In this document: one piece after another, positions 23,958 to 35,205 of the stretch
Numbering within the stretch: position 1 is the stretch's first letter
Layout: each line of letters opens with the position of its first letter
DNA from: Coix lacryma-jobi var. lacryma-jobi
Taxonomy: Eukaryota > Streptophyta > Magnoliopsida > Poales > Poaceae
Direction: 5' to 3'
NCBI GenBank assembly: GCA_009763385.1
Contig: CM019831.1
Coordinates: 87,517,845-87,581,844, forward strand
Length of the DNA stretch: 64,000 nucleotides
Position numbers and translations under genes: made by a program
The notes under the pieces: model-generated
The model's input: only the letters and a program-made list of their open reading frames with translations
What the model was told of the DNA's origin: nothing
Databases searched by the model: none

Positions 23958-24638
23958 CTAGTAACTGGCATACTCATTGGACATTAACTGCAGTGCCAGT
24001 CCGTCATTCAGACCCTTGAGGAAGCGACGCTGCTTGTCAGCATCCTGAACAATATCAGCGGGAGCATAGCGTGACAATTGAGCAAACTTGTCACGGTACT
24101 CAGCAACGGTCATGGCTCCTTGGCGCAGAGATCTGAACTCTTCCTGCTTCAACTCAATCAGACCAGCAGGGATATGGTACGCTTTGAAGTTGGTCTTGAA
24201 TTCCTCAAAGGTGACAGGTGGGGCATTGTTGGCTTGACCGAACTGAAACGATTCCCACCAATCCAGAGCAGCTCCTTGCAACTGACCAGAAGCATAGAGC
24301 ACCTTCTCCTGGTCATTGCATTGCGCGATGGTAAGCTGACGTTCAATAGCACGAAGCCAGTCATCAGCCTCCAGGGGATCAGCGGCATGAGAGAACACTG
24401 GCGGGTGACCCTTCAAAAACTCACCCCTCTTGTCCCTCACTTGCATCGGTGGTGCTCCTCCAACTGGCTGATTCTGCATATGTTGCATCATGGTTTGCAT
24501 AAATTGGGCTTGGATGCCCATCAACTGCTGAATGTCAACTGGGGGTGGTGGTGGTGGGTTAACAGGTGCTCCCCGACCACGGCCACGTCCACGTCCACCT
24601 CCAACTCCACCTCCTCTGGCGGCCATCTGTGTTTCCAA
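23958..24638 (-). CDS. gag: Tekay gag (capsid), ended early by TAG
   Basis: The 226-residue frame starts with an ATG and a Gly/Arg-rich tail (about 6-25), then a Pro run and a Gln/Met-rich stretch. The Retrotrans_gag-type domain is at about 80-215 (LEADDWLRAIERQLTIAQC, DWWESFQFGQA, FKAYHIPAGL, FLKGLNDGLALQLMS). Gag forms the virus-like particle that packages the RNA. The frame stops at TAG (23958-23960) in the middle of the usual domain and then continues in phase with pol. The chosen start at 24638 is the first ATG in frame after the leader and fits the family. Confidence 0.88.
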   Translation of the reverse strand: METQMAARGGGVGGGRGRGRGRGAPVNPPPPPPVDIQQLMGIQAQFMQTMMQHMQNQPVGGAPPMQVRDKRGEFLKGHPPVFSHAADPLEADDWLRAIERQLTIAQCNDQEKVLYASGQLQGAALDWWESFQFGQANNAPPVTFEEFKTNFKAYHIPAGLIELKQEEFRSLRQGAMTVAEYRDKFAQLSRYAPADIVQDADKQRRFLKGLNDGLALQLMSNEYASY

Positions 24639-25310
24639 ACAGGGATCAAGGTTAGTGAACTTTTCAAGAAAAGATCACTTATATGAGAGGAAACAGGAGA
24701 TCTGAAAATTTCTGGGCGAGATCCAGTAACAGCAGAACAGAAAAACAGTCATAACCTGAGTTCCAAAATTCCAAACAGTGCGTGCCATACACGGTTGGAA
24801 AGATGACGAAATTATCTACAACTTTTATTTAAGTGACTTTCCCAGATTCTGTCGTTAAGTTAGTCGAAAACAGAGAACAAACAGATCTGTTCAGAGCTCA
24901 AAACTGTGCAGAAACTCTAACTTGAAACAGCCATATCTCACAAACCATAACAGCTATTGAGGTGATTCCAGAGACATTGGTTAGATGTAGGAGTCTATTT
25001 TCCACCATAAAATTTTCAGCCATGTTGCACGAACAGAACTTAAGATATAACCAAAAGATCACAGGTTGCTCCAGAAAACATCATAGGACAAGATATAACT
25101 AACCCTCTTATTACTCATAAACGTTATGTCTAACTATGAGATTTATAGACAAGCCCACAAAGTCTCAACACTCATTACAAAGATTCAAATCACACATAAG
25201 CATAATAATAATCCAACTCACACATAAAGAAGCACACTAGCACAAAATTTAACTAGACTCGACAAAACGCTTACTAAAATCGTCTTATTACATAGAAGGG
25301 TGACCTATGC
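24639..25310 (-). other. Tekay leader between the upstream ORF and gag, non-coding
   Basis: About 670 bases without a credible frame on either strand. The sequence is A/T-rich on the element's sense strand, consistent with a leader or spacer. I see no conserved motif. Confidence 0.6.
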
Positions 25311-25751
25311 CTATTTGTAGAGCGGTTCACGGAGCCTCTTGTACATAGGGGGTTGGTTGAGAAGTTCCAAGAGCCCATCAATGGTGCTATAGCATCTTTT
25401 GAGATCTTTTCCCAGGGATATCACCTCCTTTTCCAAGTCCGCGTTAGACCTTTCTGTGTCAAGGAGAAAATCTCGTGTGGCCTTCACGGTTGGAGTTGCA
25501 TTGGGGTCTTCTACCATAGCCTCCCTATTCTCACTGTTCCAATAGGGCAGGTAGCGGTATGCATCATCCCTCATGTCTTCAATGCGACGACCCCGGAACG
25601 CTTTGTAGGCTTCAACCGCCACGGCTTCCAAGGCTGACGCTAGAGTGGACCGACGAGCCCTGTGGCCAATCACCATCTCATGCAGGTATAGGCCACTCTC
25701 TGGTTCTCGGACGGTGACAGTCACTCTTGCCTTCCAGTAGGTCCTTTCCAC
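25311..25751 (-). pseudogene. Upstream accessory ORF of the Tekay element, C-terminal half
   Basis: A 146-residue frame with a folded-looking region (RVTVTVREPESGLYLHEMV, then an Ala-rich helix and RYLPYWN) and a C-terminal helix predicted to coil (SNADLEKEVISLGKDLKRC). It is in phase with the frame 25767-26207 upstream, separated only by a TGA at 25767-25769 and five codons. The two halves therefore look like one ORF of about 299 codons broken by one stop. It lies on the element's sense strand between primer site and gag. I recognise it only as a type of hypothetical protein linked to grass LTR elements; its function is unknown. Confidence 0.65.
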
Positions 25752-25766
25752 GGGATGGTTGTACCT

Positions 25767-26207
25767 TCAGTGGGTGTACTGTACGATGATGTTCTTGTCG
25801 GGGTAGTAGGCATCAAAAAGTCCCATCAGCCTGTGATGTGTGGGACTCTGGGCAGCTGTGGGCGCTCCGACGAGATACCCGGAGTCCACGTCCCAACCCA
25901 TCGGAAGCTCTTCATCGTCTTCGATCTCTAGCACTTCTGGGGGCACTGGTGCGGGAGGTACTGGAGCTTGTGGGGCTGGAGCTTGTGGTACAGGTGCTGG
26001 TGGTGCTTGCTCCTGGGGCGCTGGCGCTGCTGGGGGTGCTTGTACTGGTGGTGCCGACTCTTGAGGTGCTGGTACTAGTGGTGCCGGCTCTTGCAGTGCT
26101 ACCTCCTGCTGTTCTGGCTCCTGGGGTGCTTGCGGAACGGGGCTGCCTACCCTCAGGCCTGACCTCATGCGACCACCGACAGACTTGCGGGCGGTACGAC
26201 GAGCCAT
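25767..26207 (-). pseudogene. Upstream accessory ORF of the Tekay element, N-terminal half
   Basis: A 146-residue frame: a basic N-terminus (MARRTARKSVGGRMRSGLR, possibly nucleic-acid binding or nuclear targeting), a long Pro/Ala/Gln repeat at about 25-90, then an acidic patch (LEIEDDEELPMGWD) and a short ordered tail. The Pro/Ala repeat is built from short CAGGCACCA/GCACC-like units at DNA level. It ends at TGA 25767-25769 and continues in phase into the next frame; a change from CGA (CpG) would explain the stop. The ATG at 26207 lies about 180 bases after the primer site, so this would be the first ORF on the genomic RNA. Function unknown. Confidence 0.65.
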
Positions 26208-26385
26208 CTATGGAATAGACCAAGAGACAGATACAATAGAATCAATATATTTATATAATAGAGCAAGTAGAGAGAAGCATATAATTTTGATAAATTAACA
26301 AGGTTAAGAAAAATAGCAAGAATTTAGAAGCAAAGACCACTAAAACGACCATAACTAACTAGGCTTGCGTCCTACAGTCAACATA

Positions 26386-26397
26386 GCTCCGATACCA
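26386..26397 (-). other. Primer binding site of the Tekay element (initiator Met tRNA)
   Basis: The minus strand reads TGGTATCGGAGC three bases after the 5' LTR end, differing by one base from the common plant initiator-Met site TGGTATCAGAGC. Confidence 0.85.
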
Positions 26398-26400
26398 ATT

Positions 26401-29355
26401 TGTCACACCCAATTTTAAGAACAAAATTGAATGTAATAACTCATGTGTGCCCAGAAATCAATCACACACATAAGCCACAAATTAAGAAGTACCATCACAT
26501 ATGTTTATTACATAACGAATATTATTCAAAGTCTTTACATAGCAGCGGATAAATAAAGTATCTCTCGCGGTAGCTCCATCACAGGGAAGATGACTGGTTG
26601 ACAGCAAGTCTAGAACTCTTCAGGGAAGTCGTCATTACCATAGCAATCTGTTACCCATCCGGGATTTTTATCCAAGTAGAAAGAAAATAAACAAGCATAA
26701 GTACATCTCGTACTTAACAAGTGTAACATGGGGTTCATGAGAGTCAATTAAGGCTGACACTGGTTAAACTGCAGTAGCTTTTAGTTGGCACAATTTTAGC
26801 ATTAGATAGCATCAATAATATCAATCCCAATTAAACATGTGATCAATGTGAACATGAACCCATTGAACAAGATAACAATTTCACATTAAAACATTATTAA
26901 AGCAACAACTAAACCATAAGAATTCCAGGTCGCTCGTAACCGTGAGCACGGCTGATATATCAGTTTTACACTCTGCAGAGGTTGTACACTTTACCCGATG
27001 AGTCGTGATATCCAGATGCCCGGGTTAATTACTCCCATAACACTTCCGAGGTGAGCGGGCAGGACACACGCAAAGCCTTTCAAAGGTTCGTCTAACAAGT
27101 TAGGGCCGTTAGTTCTTAAGGCAAGGGGATGTAGAGCCCTCCTTCCAGGTGGCACAATAACACGCAGCCTATACTCACGTGGACAGAAGCCGCACTATAT
27201 CCGTCTCGGCAAGATCCAACGCGCCTATACAGGTGTCCACTAACAAGCTAGAAAAGGTCCTTATACTGAGCTAAGGTCAGAGCCATATAACTCCCATGGT
27301 TGCACTGTTGTCCTGGGTGATCCCTTATAGCAGTTCCTAAACCATGTTGCTATAAAAGCCAATTTTACCAAGTTGCATATATCATTAAATTCAGATTCAC
27401 ATGATCAAAGTTTAATTTGAGCACTAGCATAGTTCTACCCAATGCATACCGAGGATAACAAGGCACAAGATCAACACCTAGGATAAATCTAAATAGGCAT
27501 CAAGGTAGACACATGCATATGGTGATTATAGTGACTTATGGTTATTAGGACATCAAGGAGGATCCCATGCTATACTTGCCTGATTCAGCGAACTCTGGTT
27601 GCTCTTGGTTGTCGTAGAAGGGTTCCTGATCACCAGCGTATGTCTCACCGTCTATACTCGATTACCACATCAACACACAATCATCGGGACAACAATCATG
27701 CAAAGCAAACAAGCTATAATTAGAACATTGCACCAACAACAAGAAATAATATAAAAAGTTTGAAAACAGAAACTACGGTCTACCACGATCACATAAACGC
27801 GACGATCACGAAAAACGGAATTATAACGCGAAAGTTATGAGCTAAACCAGTTACAAAACCTTAGTTAGTAGATTAAACCTAACTCAAATTTTAAGTACTG
27901 AAAATAGTATACATTTTCATACAGATAGATAGATCTTTTCAAAACGAATCTAACGCAACTTGAACGGACTAGATCGGACTAAAAACATAGAAGGTCTAAG
28001 CATTTGAAACTGGGGGCAAAACTGTCAATAAATTGAAATTGAATTTTGAATTTAACTGATTTAAATCGAATATCAGATTAGATTGGACTGCGCCTCAATT
28101 TGGAAGAAACGCAGGGACTTCAAGGCAAGTTTTCACAGACTCAGAGCACAGTGCTCAAAAGGACGGCGGGTTGAGGTCCAAGAAATTGTAATGGCCTTTT
28201 TGCAAAACGACCGGCGAAGAGGTATCGAGCGTTTCTGACCATCCGCTCTGAGATGGACGCTCCAGATTAGATCTGGGAGGACACCGGCGGCGCTGTTATG
28301 CCGGCGCGGAGGAGGGAAGCAGCTCGCGGCGGCGCCATGGCCGGTAGGCGGCGGCGCTTGCTCGGGTTAGGGCTACGGTGCAGTAGAGACCTCGAGGCTT
28401 GGTCCGATCGAACGAGAAGCTCAAGGCGAACTCACCGGAGGTGTTGATGGCGTCGATGTTGGCTCAGGGACGGCGAATCGCTTGATTTGGCGGCGACGGG
28501 GTCCCTGTGAACAACGGCGAGGTCGGGTAAGCGGTTTAGATGACGAAAATAGAAAAGGAGAGGTCGAGTGTGATCACGAGGTCGACCCAAAGCTTTGGCG
28601 GAGCTTCGAAGCGGCTGAAAATCCTCAGAGCGTCGGGTGGACGGCGGCGGGGATCTTGCGGGTGGCGGAGCGATCGGTGCCGGCTGTTTAGAGCACGAGA
28701 ACGAGAGATATTTGCGGGAGGAGAGGCGGCGGTTTCCTTGGGATCTATTTAAGGGGTCGGCTCGGCCGATTAGGCAAGCGAAGACACGTGAGGAGGATGG
28801 ATTCGAACTCAACTTCGAGTTCGAGCCGGATACGGGAGGGAGGGGATTGAGCTGACATGCGGGCCAATGGCGTCAGCGAGAGAGAGAGTGAGAGAGACGC
28901 GCGCGGGCGGGCGGCGAGTGGAGCTGGGCCATTGGCGCGGGGCTGCGGCGCTGTGCGCAAGTTGGGCCAGGCGGCGGCCCACGCGGGCGAAGGAGAGAGA
29001 GAAAGGGGGGGGGGAAAGCGGGTCGGCGAGAGGAGAGGAGCGGGCCGGCCAGGCTGGTTCGGGCCGAAAGGTAGGGAAGAAAGGGAGGGAGAAAGAAAAT
29101 GCTTTTCCTTTTTTTAGAATTGAGTTTTCAAAAGCAAATTTGAAATCCATTTGAATTCAAACATCTTTTGAGTAAAACCATGCATCACAAAAATATAATA
29201 TGCACCAGCATGTATGCATCATCATGGTCTTTCGCCTAAGATTTATTTTTAGCTTTTGCAAATAATTTATTAACTAGGTTTTATGCAACACATAAAAATG
29301 CATAATTAAATCATATTGCCTATTTTTAAATTGATGCAAATTTTGGGATGTTACA
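26401..29355 (-). repeat. Tekay 5' LTR (minus strand), 2955 bp
   Basis: Collinear with 17175-20131 and about 99% identical by eye. Differences include the poly-G run (two bases shorter here) and scattered transitions such as those near 26737, 27453 and 28900. As the 5' LTR it would carry the active promoter. Confidence 0.95.
28741..28756 (-). promoter_or_regulatory. TATA-like promoter of the Tekay 5' LTR
   Basis: The minus strand reads CCCCTTAAATAGATCC about 600 bp into the LTR, followed by a C/T-rich start region. The U3 would be about 0.6 kb and R plus U5 over 2 kb. Confidence 0.45.
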
Positions 29356-29360
29356 GCATG
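29356..29360. repeat. Target-site duplication of the Tekay element, right copy (GCATG)
   Basis: Matches 17170-17174 and restores the E2 LTR sequence TGTTACCGTAG that follows in uninterrupted copies. Confidence 0.95.
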
Positions 29361-30093
29361 TGTTACCGTAGTAACTTATGAACTAAAGATGGTTATGAGG
29401 TTGAATCTGAAAGGCTATTGATGAAATAGTCACTCTTGCTTGATTAATTAGCCAAGTGATTGCTCTAGATCAGGTTCAATTCTAGTTAATCAGGTTGATT
29501 ACATAAAATTGACTGCTAATACTTTAATGATGAATATTATTAATGAAAATGCTTTTATCCAAAAAGGTAAGTATAGCCAACCCCAAATACAGCCTTGCAT
29601 ACTCCTTGGTGTCACTTTATTTCTGGTTTATGACGGGTAAGTCTAGCTGAGTACATTCGAGTACTTAGGGTTTATCCCACCTTGTTGCAGGTGAAGGTTA
29701 GGTGTGCCGAAAGGTGATGGCTAGTGTCGGTGAGCTCGGCAGTTCCATACTTCTTCTCTTATGCTGTTATTGGAGGATGTCACTCAAGCTAGCAAAGTAT
29801 TTCAACTTATGTTATGGTATTCATTTCAAAGCTATGTTGTTCTTCTAAATTAAGTGGAACTCAACTTGTATTATTATCTGTGAACTCTATTGTAATATTA
29901 TTTTCGCTGCAAAGCTCCGTGGACATGATTGGTATTTGCTTGACCATACGATCTTGGCTGAGATGTTGGAAAAGTTTGAAATCCTTCGAGATTTCCGGAC
30001 TACCGGGTTTGTATGGGCTCAAGTGTGCTAATTCAGCTCCTCCGGCAGAGGTTTTCGCACTTGTGCTCTTATAAATTATATGGTTCTGTCACA
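29361..30093 (+). repeat. E2 5' LTR, second part
   Basis: Continues the E2 LTR after the Tekay insertion and ends GGTTCTGTCACA. It aligns with 6200-6937 and 39823-40508. The frame 29814-30074 has relatives at 6658-6918 and 40229-40489 (86 codons each), but the similarity follows from shared LTR sequence; see rejected items. Confidence 0.88.
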
Positions 30094-30095
30094 GC

Positions 30096-30107
30096 TGGTA
30101 TTGGATC
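30096..30107 (+). other. Primer-site-like sequence of E2
   Basis: TGGTATTGGATC lies two bases after the LTR end. It resembles the initiator-Met site TGGTATCAGAGC with several mismatches, in line with the age of E2. Confidence 0.6.
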
Positions 30108-33100
30108 AAGGTTAAGTATAATACTGTCATGTGCATGGTTTTGAAACAAAGTTTTATTTTGAAAAGCCTATTTTATCTAAAAAACTTTAGCTAGTAGGCA
30201 AGTTTGTTAAAACATAGTTTTATAAACTATGTGCTAGGGACAACCTCCTGTTATGCCCAATTAGGACTTTCAGGTGGCTTAGTTAAGTAGTACTAACTTT
30301 GGGGTTTTTTACTTTCTTGCAACGACACGTCGACTCAAAAGGTACGTGTAGATGACCGCACTATGCTACCCTGTGGTCTAATGTTGGAGGTAGCCCTCAT
30401 ATATGATGTACTCATATTTGTGGGGTAGTTGAATTTATTTTATGCAACGCTCAGGTAAGTGTGAGTTGTGAGAGTATGACCAAACAAACGTTGGTCTAGG
30501 AGAGAGCTAGTTTGGTGCTGGAACCTGTACTCGTAAGCACACGAATACGAGTGAAGGTATTTAATTGTGGGAGTAATATTATTCTGATGGGTGCATATAC
30601 TGCTTACGTGTATTACGTGTATACTGGGTATGCGCCTAAGATAGTATCTAGATTTAAATTCCTGCAATGTATTTATATCTGTTGTAGGAATGGGCTGAAA
30701 TGAGATTTTCTGCAGGTACGCTAACCTCGAATGCTTATGCACAGTTGACGACTAGCTATATCGAGAGTGCGTGTTTGCCACCGATCTAGAACGAGATTGC
30801 CACCTTAGGCTGGCAATTTGTGAGGACGTATAGGACGAGCATAAATCTTATTGTGCATTGCTCATGAACATGCTTCTCTCACCTTTGTTCTAGTAATAAA
30901 CAACTTGTTATCAAGTGTGACTAAAGTAATGATAAAACATAATGGTTGTTTGAGCATCAAATACTTCTCCACCCTTGTTCCTGTAATGGTAAAGTTATTG
31001 TGAACTAGTGCTTCAATATGATGTGCTAGCTTGCTTGTAAAAGTTAGAAATAAATTTTCTGTTTGATGAGGTATGTTGCCCTGAATTAGATGTAATATGG
31101 TCTTGTTCATGATGTTTGGTAGGGTGCAAGGTTTTATATGAGTGTTTCCATGTCGTCTAGATAAGTGATTGCTTGTTTAGACTAGAAGTAAATACCTGTA
31201 TGATGTTGTTTAGATAACCCTGCTAGCTCATCATGATTGTGTGTGGTCTTGCTTGACTTTTTGTATGCTAGAAGAGTAGTTAGACAATAAACTTTTAACT
31301 GTTAAAAGTTTCCCCTATGTTGAAATGTCCTGTAGTAACTAAATGGCTTGTGTGATGTTATCCTGCTTGTGTGGCAAAACTGTGCTAAGCTTGTAGGTTC
31401 AATGTTTCGAGTCAGGAAACTCCCTTTTGGGTGAAACCAATTGGGTTAGTTTTGTTTTGAAATGCTCCGCCTAAAGAAACCATAAAACTTGCTGTTTGAG
31501 ACTGTTTTGTATGCAGTTTTGTTTGGGTATGCTAAGTGCTTCCTAGACATGTAATTCTAGTTTTGTTAAGCTTTGTGTTAACATGCTCTAGCAAGGAAAT
31601 GTTCTACACCTGTTATTTAAATGCTATAATAATGTAATTCTGTTTCATGCTTATTTTCTTGCAATCATGAGAACTAGAGTTATTTGAATTAGAAGTTTGT
31701 GAAATCAATTTTCATACCTCACTAGTATCATGTTGCTGCAAGAAAAATGTAAAACTTGCTGTTTGACAACATTAAATAACTTAAACCTGTTTAAGTTGTT
31801 TTAAGCATATTTACTTGCTAGATTTGTGCAGGCTGTTTTACTTGCTCAAATAGGCTGAAATGCTAGTAATAGCCTACTAAATGCATTAGTGGCTGCCATA
31901 ATCTTCCTAGACTTCTCTGGGAGTAGATTGAAACAACTCTATGTCTCACCTTGCTAAAGTAGGTAAAGTAATAAGTGCATCTAAGAAATTTAATTTGGGT
32001 TAATCATGAATTGTCTAACATGTTTAAGATGTATACAAACTGTTTTTCATACATGGTTATGCCTAGAATTATGTTTTTATGTGCACCATGCCATATAACT
32101 GCTCTCTAATCTAATTTTAATCTTACTAAGTCATATGCTTGTAAGAACTAAAATCTTGCAACTAATTTAAGTGGCTCAATTTGTCTTTGCTAACATGTTT
32201 AGAATGTTTTAAACTGTTGCTGAGTGTACCCAAAAAATTAAGTTGTTGCATGTTTCTTGTTAGTTGTTGTTATCAAGTGTTTGTCATTCCCGTGTGGGAG
32301 TATAGACTATGCATGAGCTTGTTGCTTGATTGTTAACTTCATATGCTAGTTAAGTGAGTTGTAACTCAAAATTATAAATTGCTTATAGTTGACAAACAAG
32401 TACGCCCTAGTTTGCTTGGTATGTTTGCTCCTAGATATAGAGTTGTGCTCTAATCTAGTAAACAGGAAATAAAAGAATGACAACATCTGTTCACCATGTT
32501 TGGCGTGCTTATGTTCGCTTGTGTGCTATAGATAGATGCTTGTCTAGTTTGAGATTGGTGATTAGTGTTGGTTGCTTAAGCTGATTGTTTGTGTGATCCA
32601 AATGTTTGTTATGGTTGTGTGTAGATGTGCTGTTATCTAAGTGATGCCTTGTTTAGTCAACCTTTGTCCTCGTGTGAGTACATGAGTGGTTTGTCAACTT
32701 CCTGTTAGAATCGTGCTCGAGCCCTCTTGACCTTCCGAGATATCTTTAGTAGAACCCTTGTTGCTTAAAGGCATGTGTTTGTGTGTCTAGTTTTGATGGT
32801 TTAGAATGCTCATGCCAAAAACCTGAACCTATGCCTGTCCATGCCTTTTGTTGGACCAGTTAGCCCTAGTCAACCTTCCAAAAAAATCCTAGTTCTAAAC
32901 TGTGGTATGCCTATGCTTGTTGTGTAGCCATGCCTCTAACCAACCTGTAGATCCAAGTTTGTCCTTAAGTGTTGCCGAAGCCATAGATGTTCGGTACCCT
33001 TTGTTGTGAAGGCCTTTGTTTGTTTGACCAAGCCAAGTTTAGCTCTTGTTAACCTCAACCTTTGCCATAGTTTGTCTTGCCTAGTTGTGGAGATCTTGCC

Positions 33101-35192
33101 CAAACCCATGTATCCCCTCGGTTGCCTTTTGTCGCTGCTTGGCCAAATCAAGTTCATGAAATCTTTCATCTTGTCATGACCTTGATGTGCATAGGACGTA
33201 TCCTTGTTGTCTTGTGCCATGTTTTGTCCTAGAAATCACATCCTAGTTGGTTTCCCGAACCTTGTGATCATCATTGTTGTCCTAGCTTATGCCTTGCATG
33301 TGATGCCTATCCATGCAAGATTTATCTGCATCATGTGGGATTTCTCATTGGTTGCAGATTCGATGGTGGTGTCTTGGTTAAAAACTAATGGTGCTACGAC
33401 GAAACCGAGAGCCTCTTGTGGCGGCCGACACAAGTTTGTGTTGCTCGGCACACATTGGTATCGTGGTTTGTTGTCAAGATACATTATGGGAACTGCGACA
33501 ATGTGTTATCTTTCATAAAGTATTCTCCTTGTTATCTCCTATATTCCTTTAGAAAAATCCTTATGTCGGCTCGGATAAGGCAGTGTTTCTTTCTGAAAAA
33601 TGGCAAAGAGCATGACTTTTCAAGAATCGGTCAAAGATGAAAGCAATAACGGACTGTAAGAGGTGGTAGACAAAGAGTTCTGTTGATCAACAACACAAGA
33701 GTGAGCATCGTATATGGTCATAGTGATGTAAAGTGGCACAATATATTTGAGGCAGGCCAGTAACAACTAAGGAATGAGCAACAGAAATGATATGTTATTG
33801 AGGCAGATACCTGAGGTCCAGCAGTTTTCTGTCTGAACATAATACATGTATTTGCACGATGATCTTGTAGTCAACCCAATCTTCCCAGATGTATCTGATT
33901 CTCGGCTGACTTTGGTGGTGACCATGTGCATTAATATTTGACAGTGTTTGCAGTAAAAGCTGAAATCTTGGAGCTTTTTAGTGTTGAGAGGCAACTGATT
34001 AGTTTTGGTGATTAAAAAGCTAATATCCAATTCAGAAATGACTCTTTGGTAGCTATGAAGGCTATGTCTCACAGAACAAGGTTATCCTCGAAATCTTTAA
34101 ACCAACTGATTGTTGTGGCACTTGTACATCCAAGTTTCTGACATGTTCCAGCTAACTCCATCCTGGAGAGATTTCAATGGTAATACAAGACAGTCCACCA
34201 GCCTAGTAACTCAGTCAAAATTATGCCTCAAGTAAGGACTACCTGGTAATACATTTGAGTACTATGGAAAGATTTATTCCAGATTATTTTGGATGAAGCT
34301 AAAAAGGACATTCAGAATCAGTCCCTTATTCTTGAGCAGCCAAAGTGATCTACCAAAACTCAACTCTTAGAAGTGCAAAATGATGGCAATTGAAGTGCGT
34401 CAAACATCAGATTTCAGATTATGCTTCCACATTACTGCTGAGAGAATTTAAGAAGATCGCCCTATCACCCAAGTAGTGCAACAAATCAGTTCCAATGCAA
34501 CTACACCATGAAGAAGAACGATGCTGATCTGCTCGATAGTACAACGATTCAGTAACTCAGTATTTCTATCGAAGAGGTTGCATCAGATTTAACCTAAGTG
34601 ACTGTCGCAGCTTAACAAATAAGGATTTCTATGAAGAAGGATCAGTGGGAACGTGGAATTGGTAGAATCAGCTATCATATTCACGCTCTCTTATCAGATT
34701 CAGATAATATAGTGTTATCATTAGAGAACGAGAATTGCACACATGGAACCTTATGTAGGTTTCCCTGTAGTGCTATCTGATTGAGCAGATATTCACAATA
34801 GTACAAACAATGATGGCTGTCAGTCAGTGCCTGACCGTCTCGAGGATATATTTTTGCTATGGTCCAAATCGGATGAAGATCCAATATTTGTAATAATATT
34901 ATCTTGGATTCCTCCCAATGTAATAATGTAATTTTGTTTTCCCGTCAACCCAACAACAATGTCTAGAGTGCACCTCAATGTTCAATGGGAATCAGTGAAG
35001 AAAATTCTTCTAACAAAAGCTAGTAATCGGGATATGACATGAAAGATCAGAAAGTTGTCCTGTTCATAACAATTTATGTTCTATCGAGAAGTCAGTATCT
35101 TGAGCTGTTAATAGCCTGTGATCAAGGATGAGTGCTATGCTTCTCTTCCCTTGAAAGGTCTTTCATCCGTAATCTCGGGACGAGATTCTTTT

Positions 35193-35205
35193 AAGGGCGA
35201 AGGGC
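35193..35205 (+). other. Polypurine tract of E2
   Basis: AAGGGCGAAGGGC lies directly before the LTR start at 35206, after the GGACGAGATTCTTTTAAGG run-in shared with E1. Confidence 0.7.

Larger units (their letters stand above)
17175..29355 (-). mobile_element. Tekay-type chromovirus (Ty3/gypsy), 12.2 kb
   Basis: The element lies on the minus strand, with LTRs 26401-29355 (5') and 17175-20131 (3'), an initiator-Met primer site, a polypurine tract, gag-pol and a chromodomain. It interrupts the 5' LTR of E2 and has a clean GCATG duplication. By eye I count about 30 substitutions and one 2-bp indel between LTRs, roughly 1%. At the usual grass LTR rate of 1.3e-8 per site per year this gives about 0.4 million years. 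It is the youngest insertion here. It is not autonomous as it stands because of in-frame stops. Confidence 0.95.
30094..35205 (+). mobile_element. E2 internal region, non-coding
   Basis: About 5.1 kb between the LTRs. The first 3.4 kb is T/G-rich with many GCTTGTT and TTGCTTG words and no frame over about 105 codons. The last 1.7 kb (33486-35205) matches 1-1721 of E1. No retroelement enzyme motif was found in six frames (no zinc knuckle, DSG, xxDD or D-D-E). This supports a LARD-type, fully non-coding interior. Confidence 0.75.

Noticed and set aside
29814..30074. 86-codon frame present in all three E-family LTR ends (6658-6918, 29814-30074, 40229-40489)
   Set aside because: It is the longest frame kept in all three copies, but its conservation is no higher than the surrounding LTR, and it sits at the LTR end with no start context or domain. 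A dN/dS test could reopen it.
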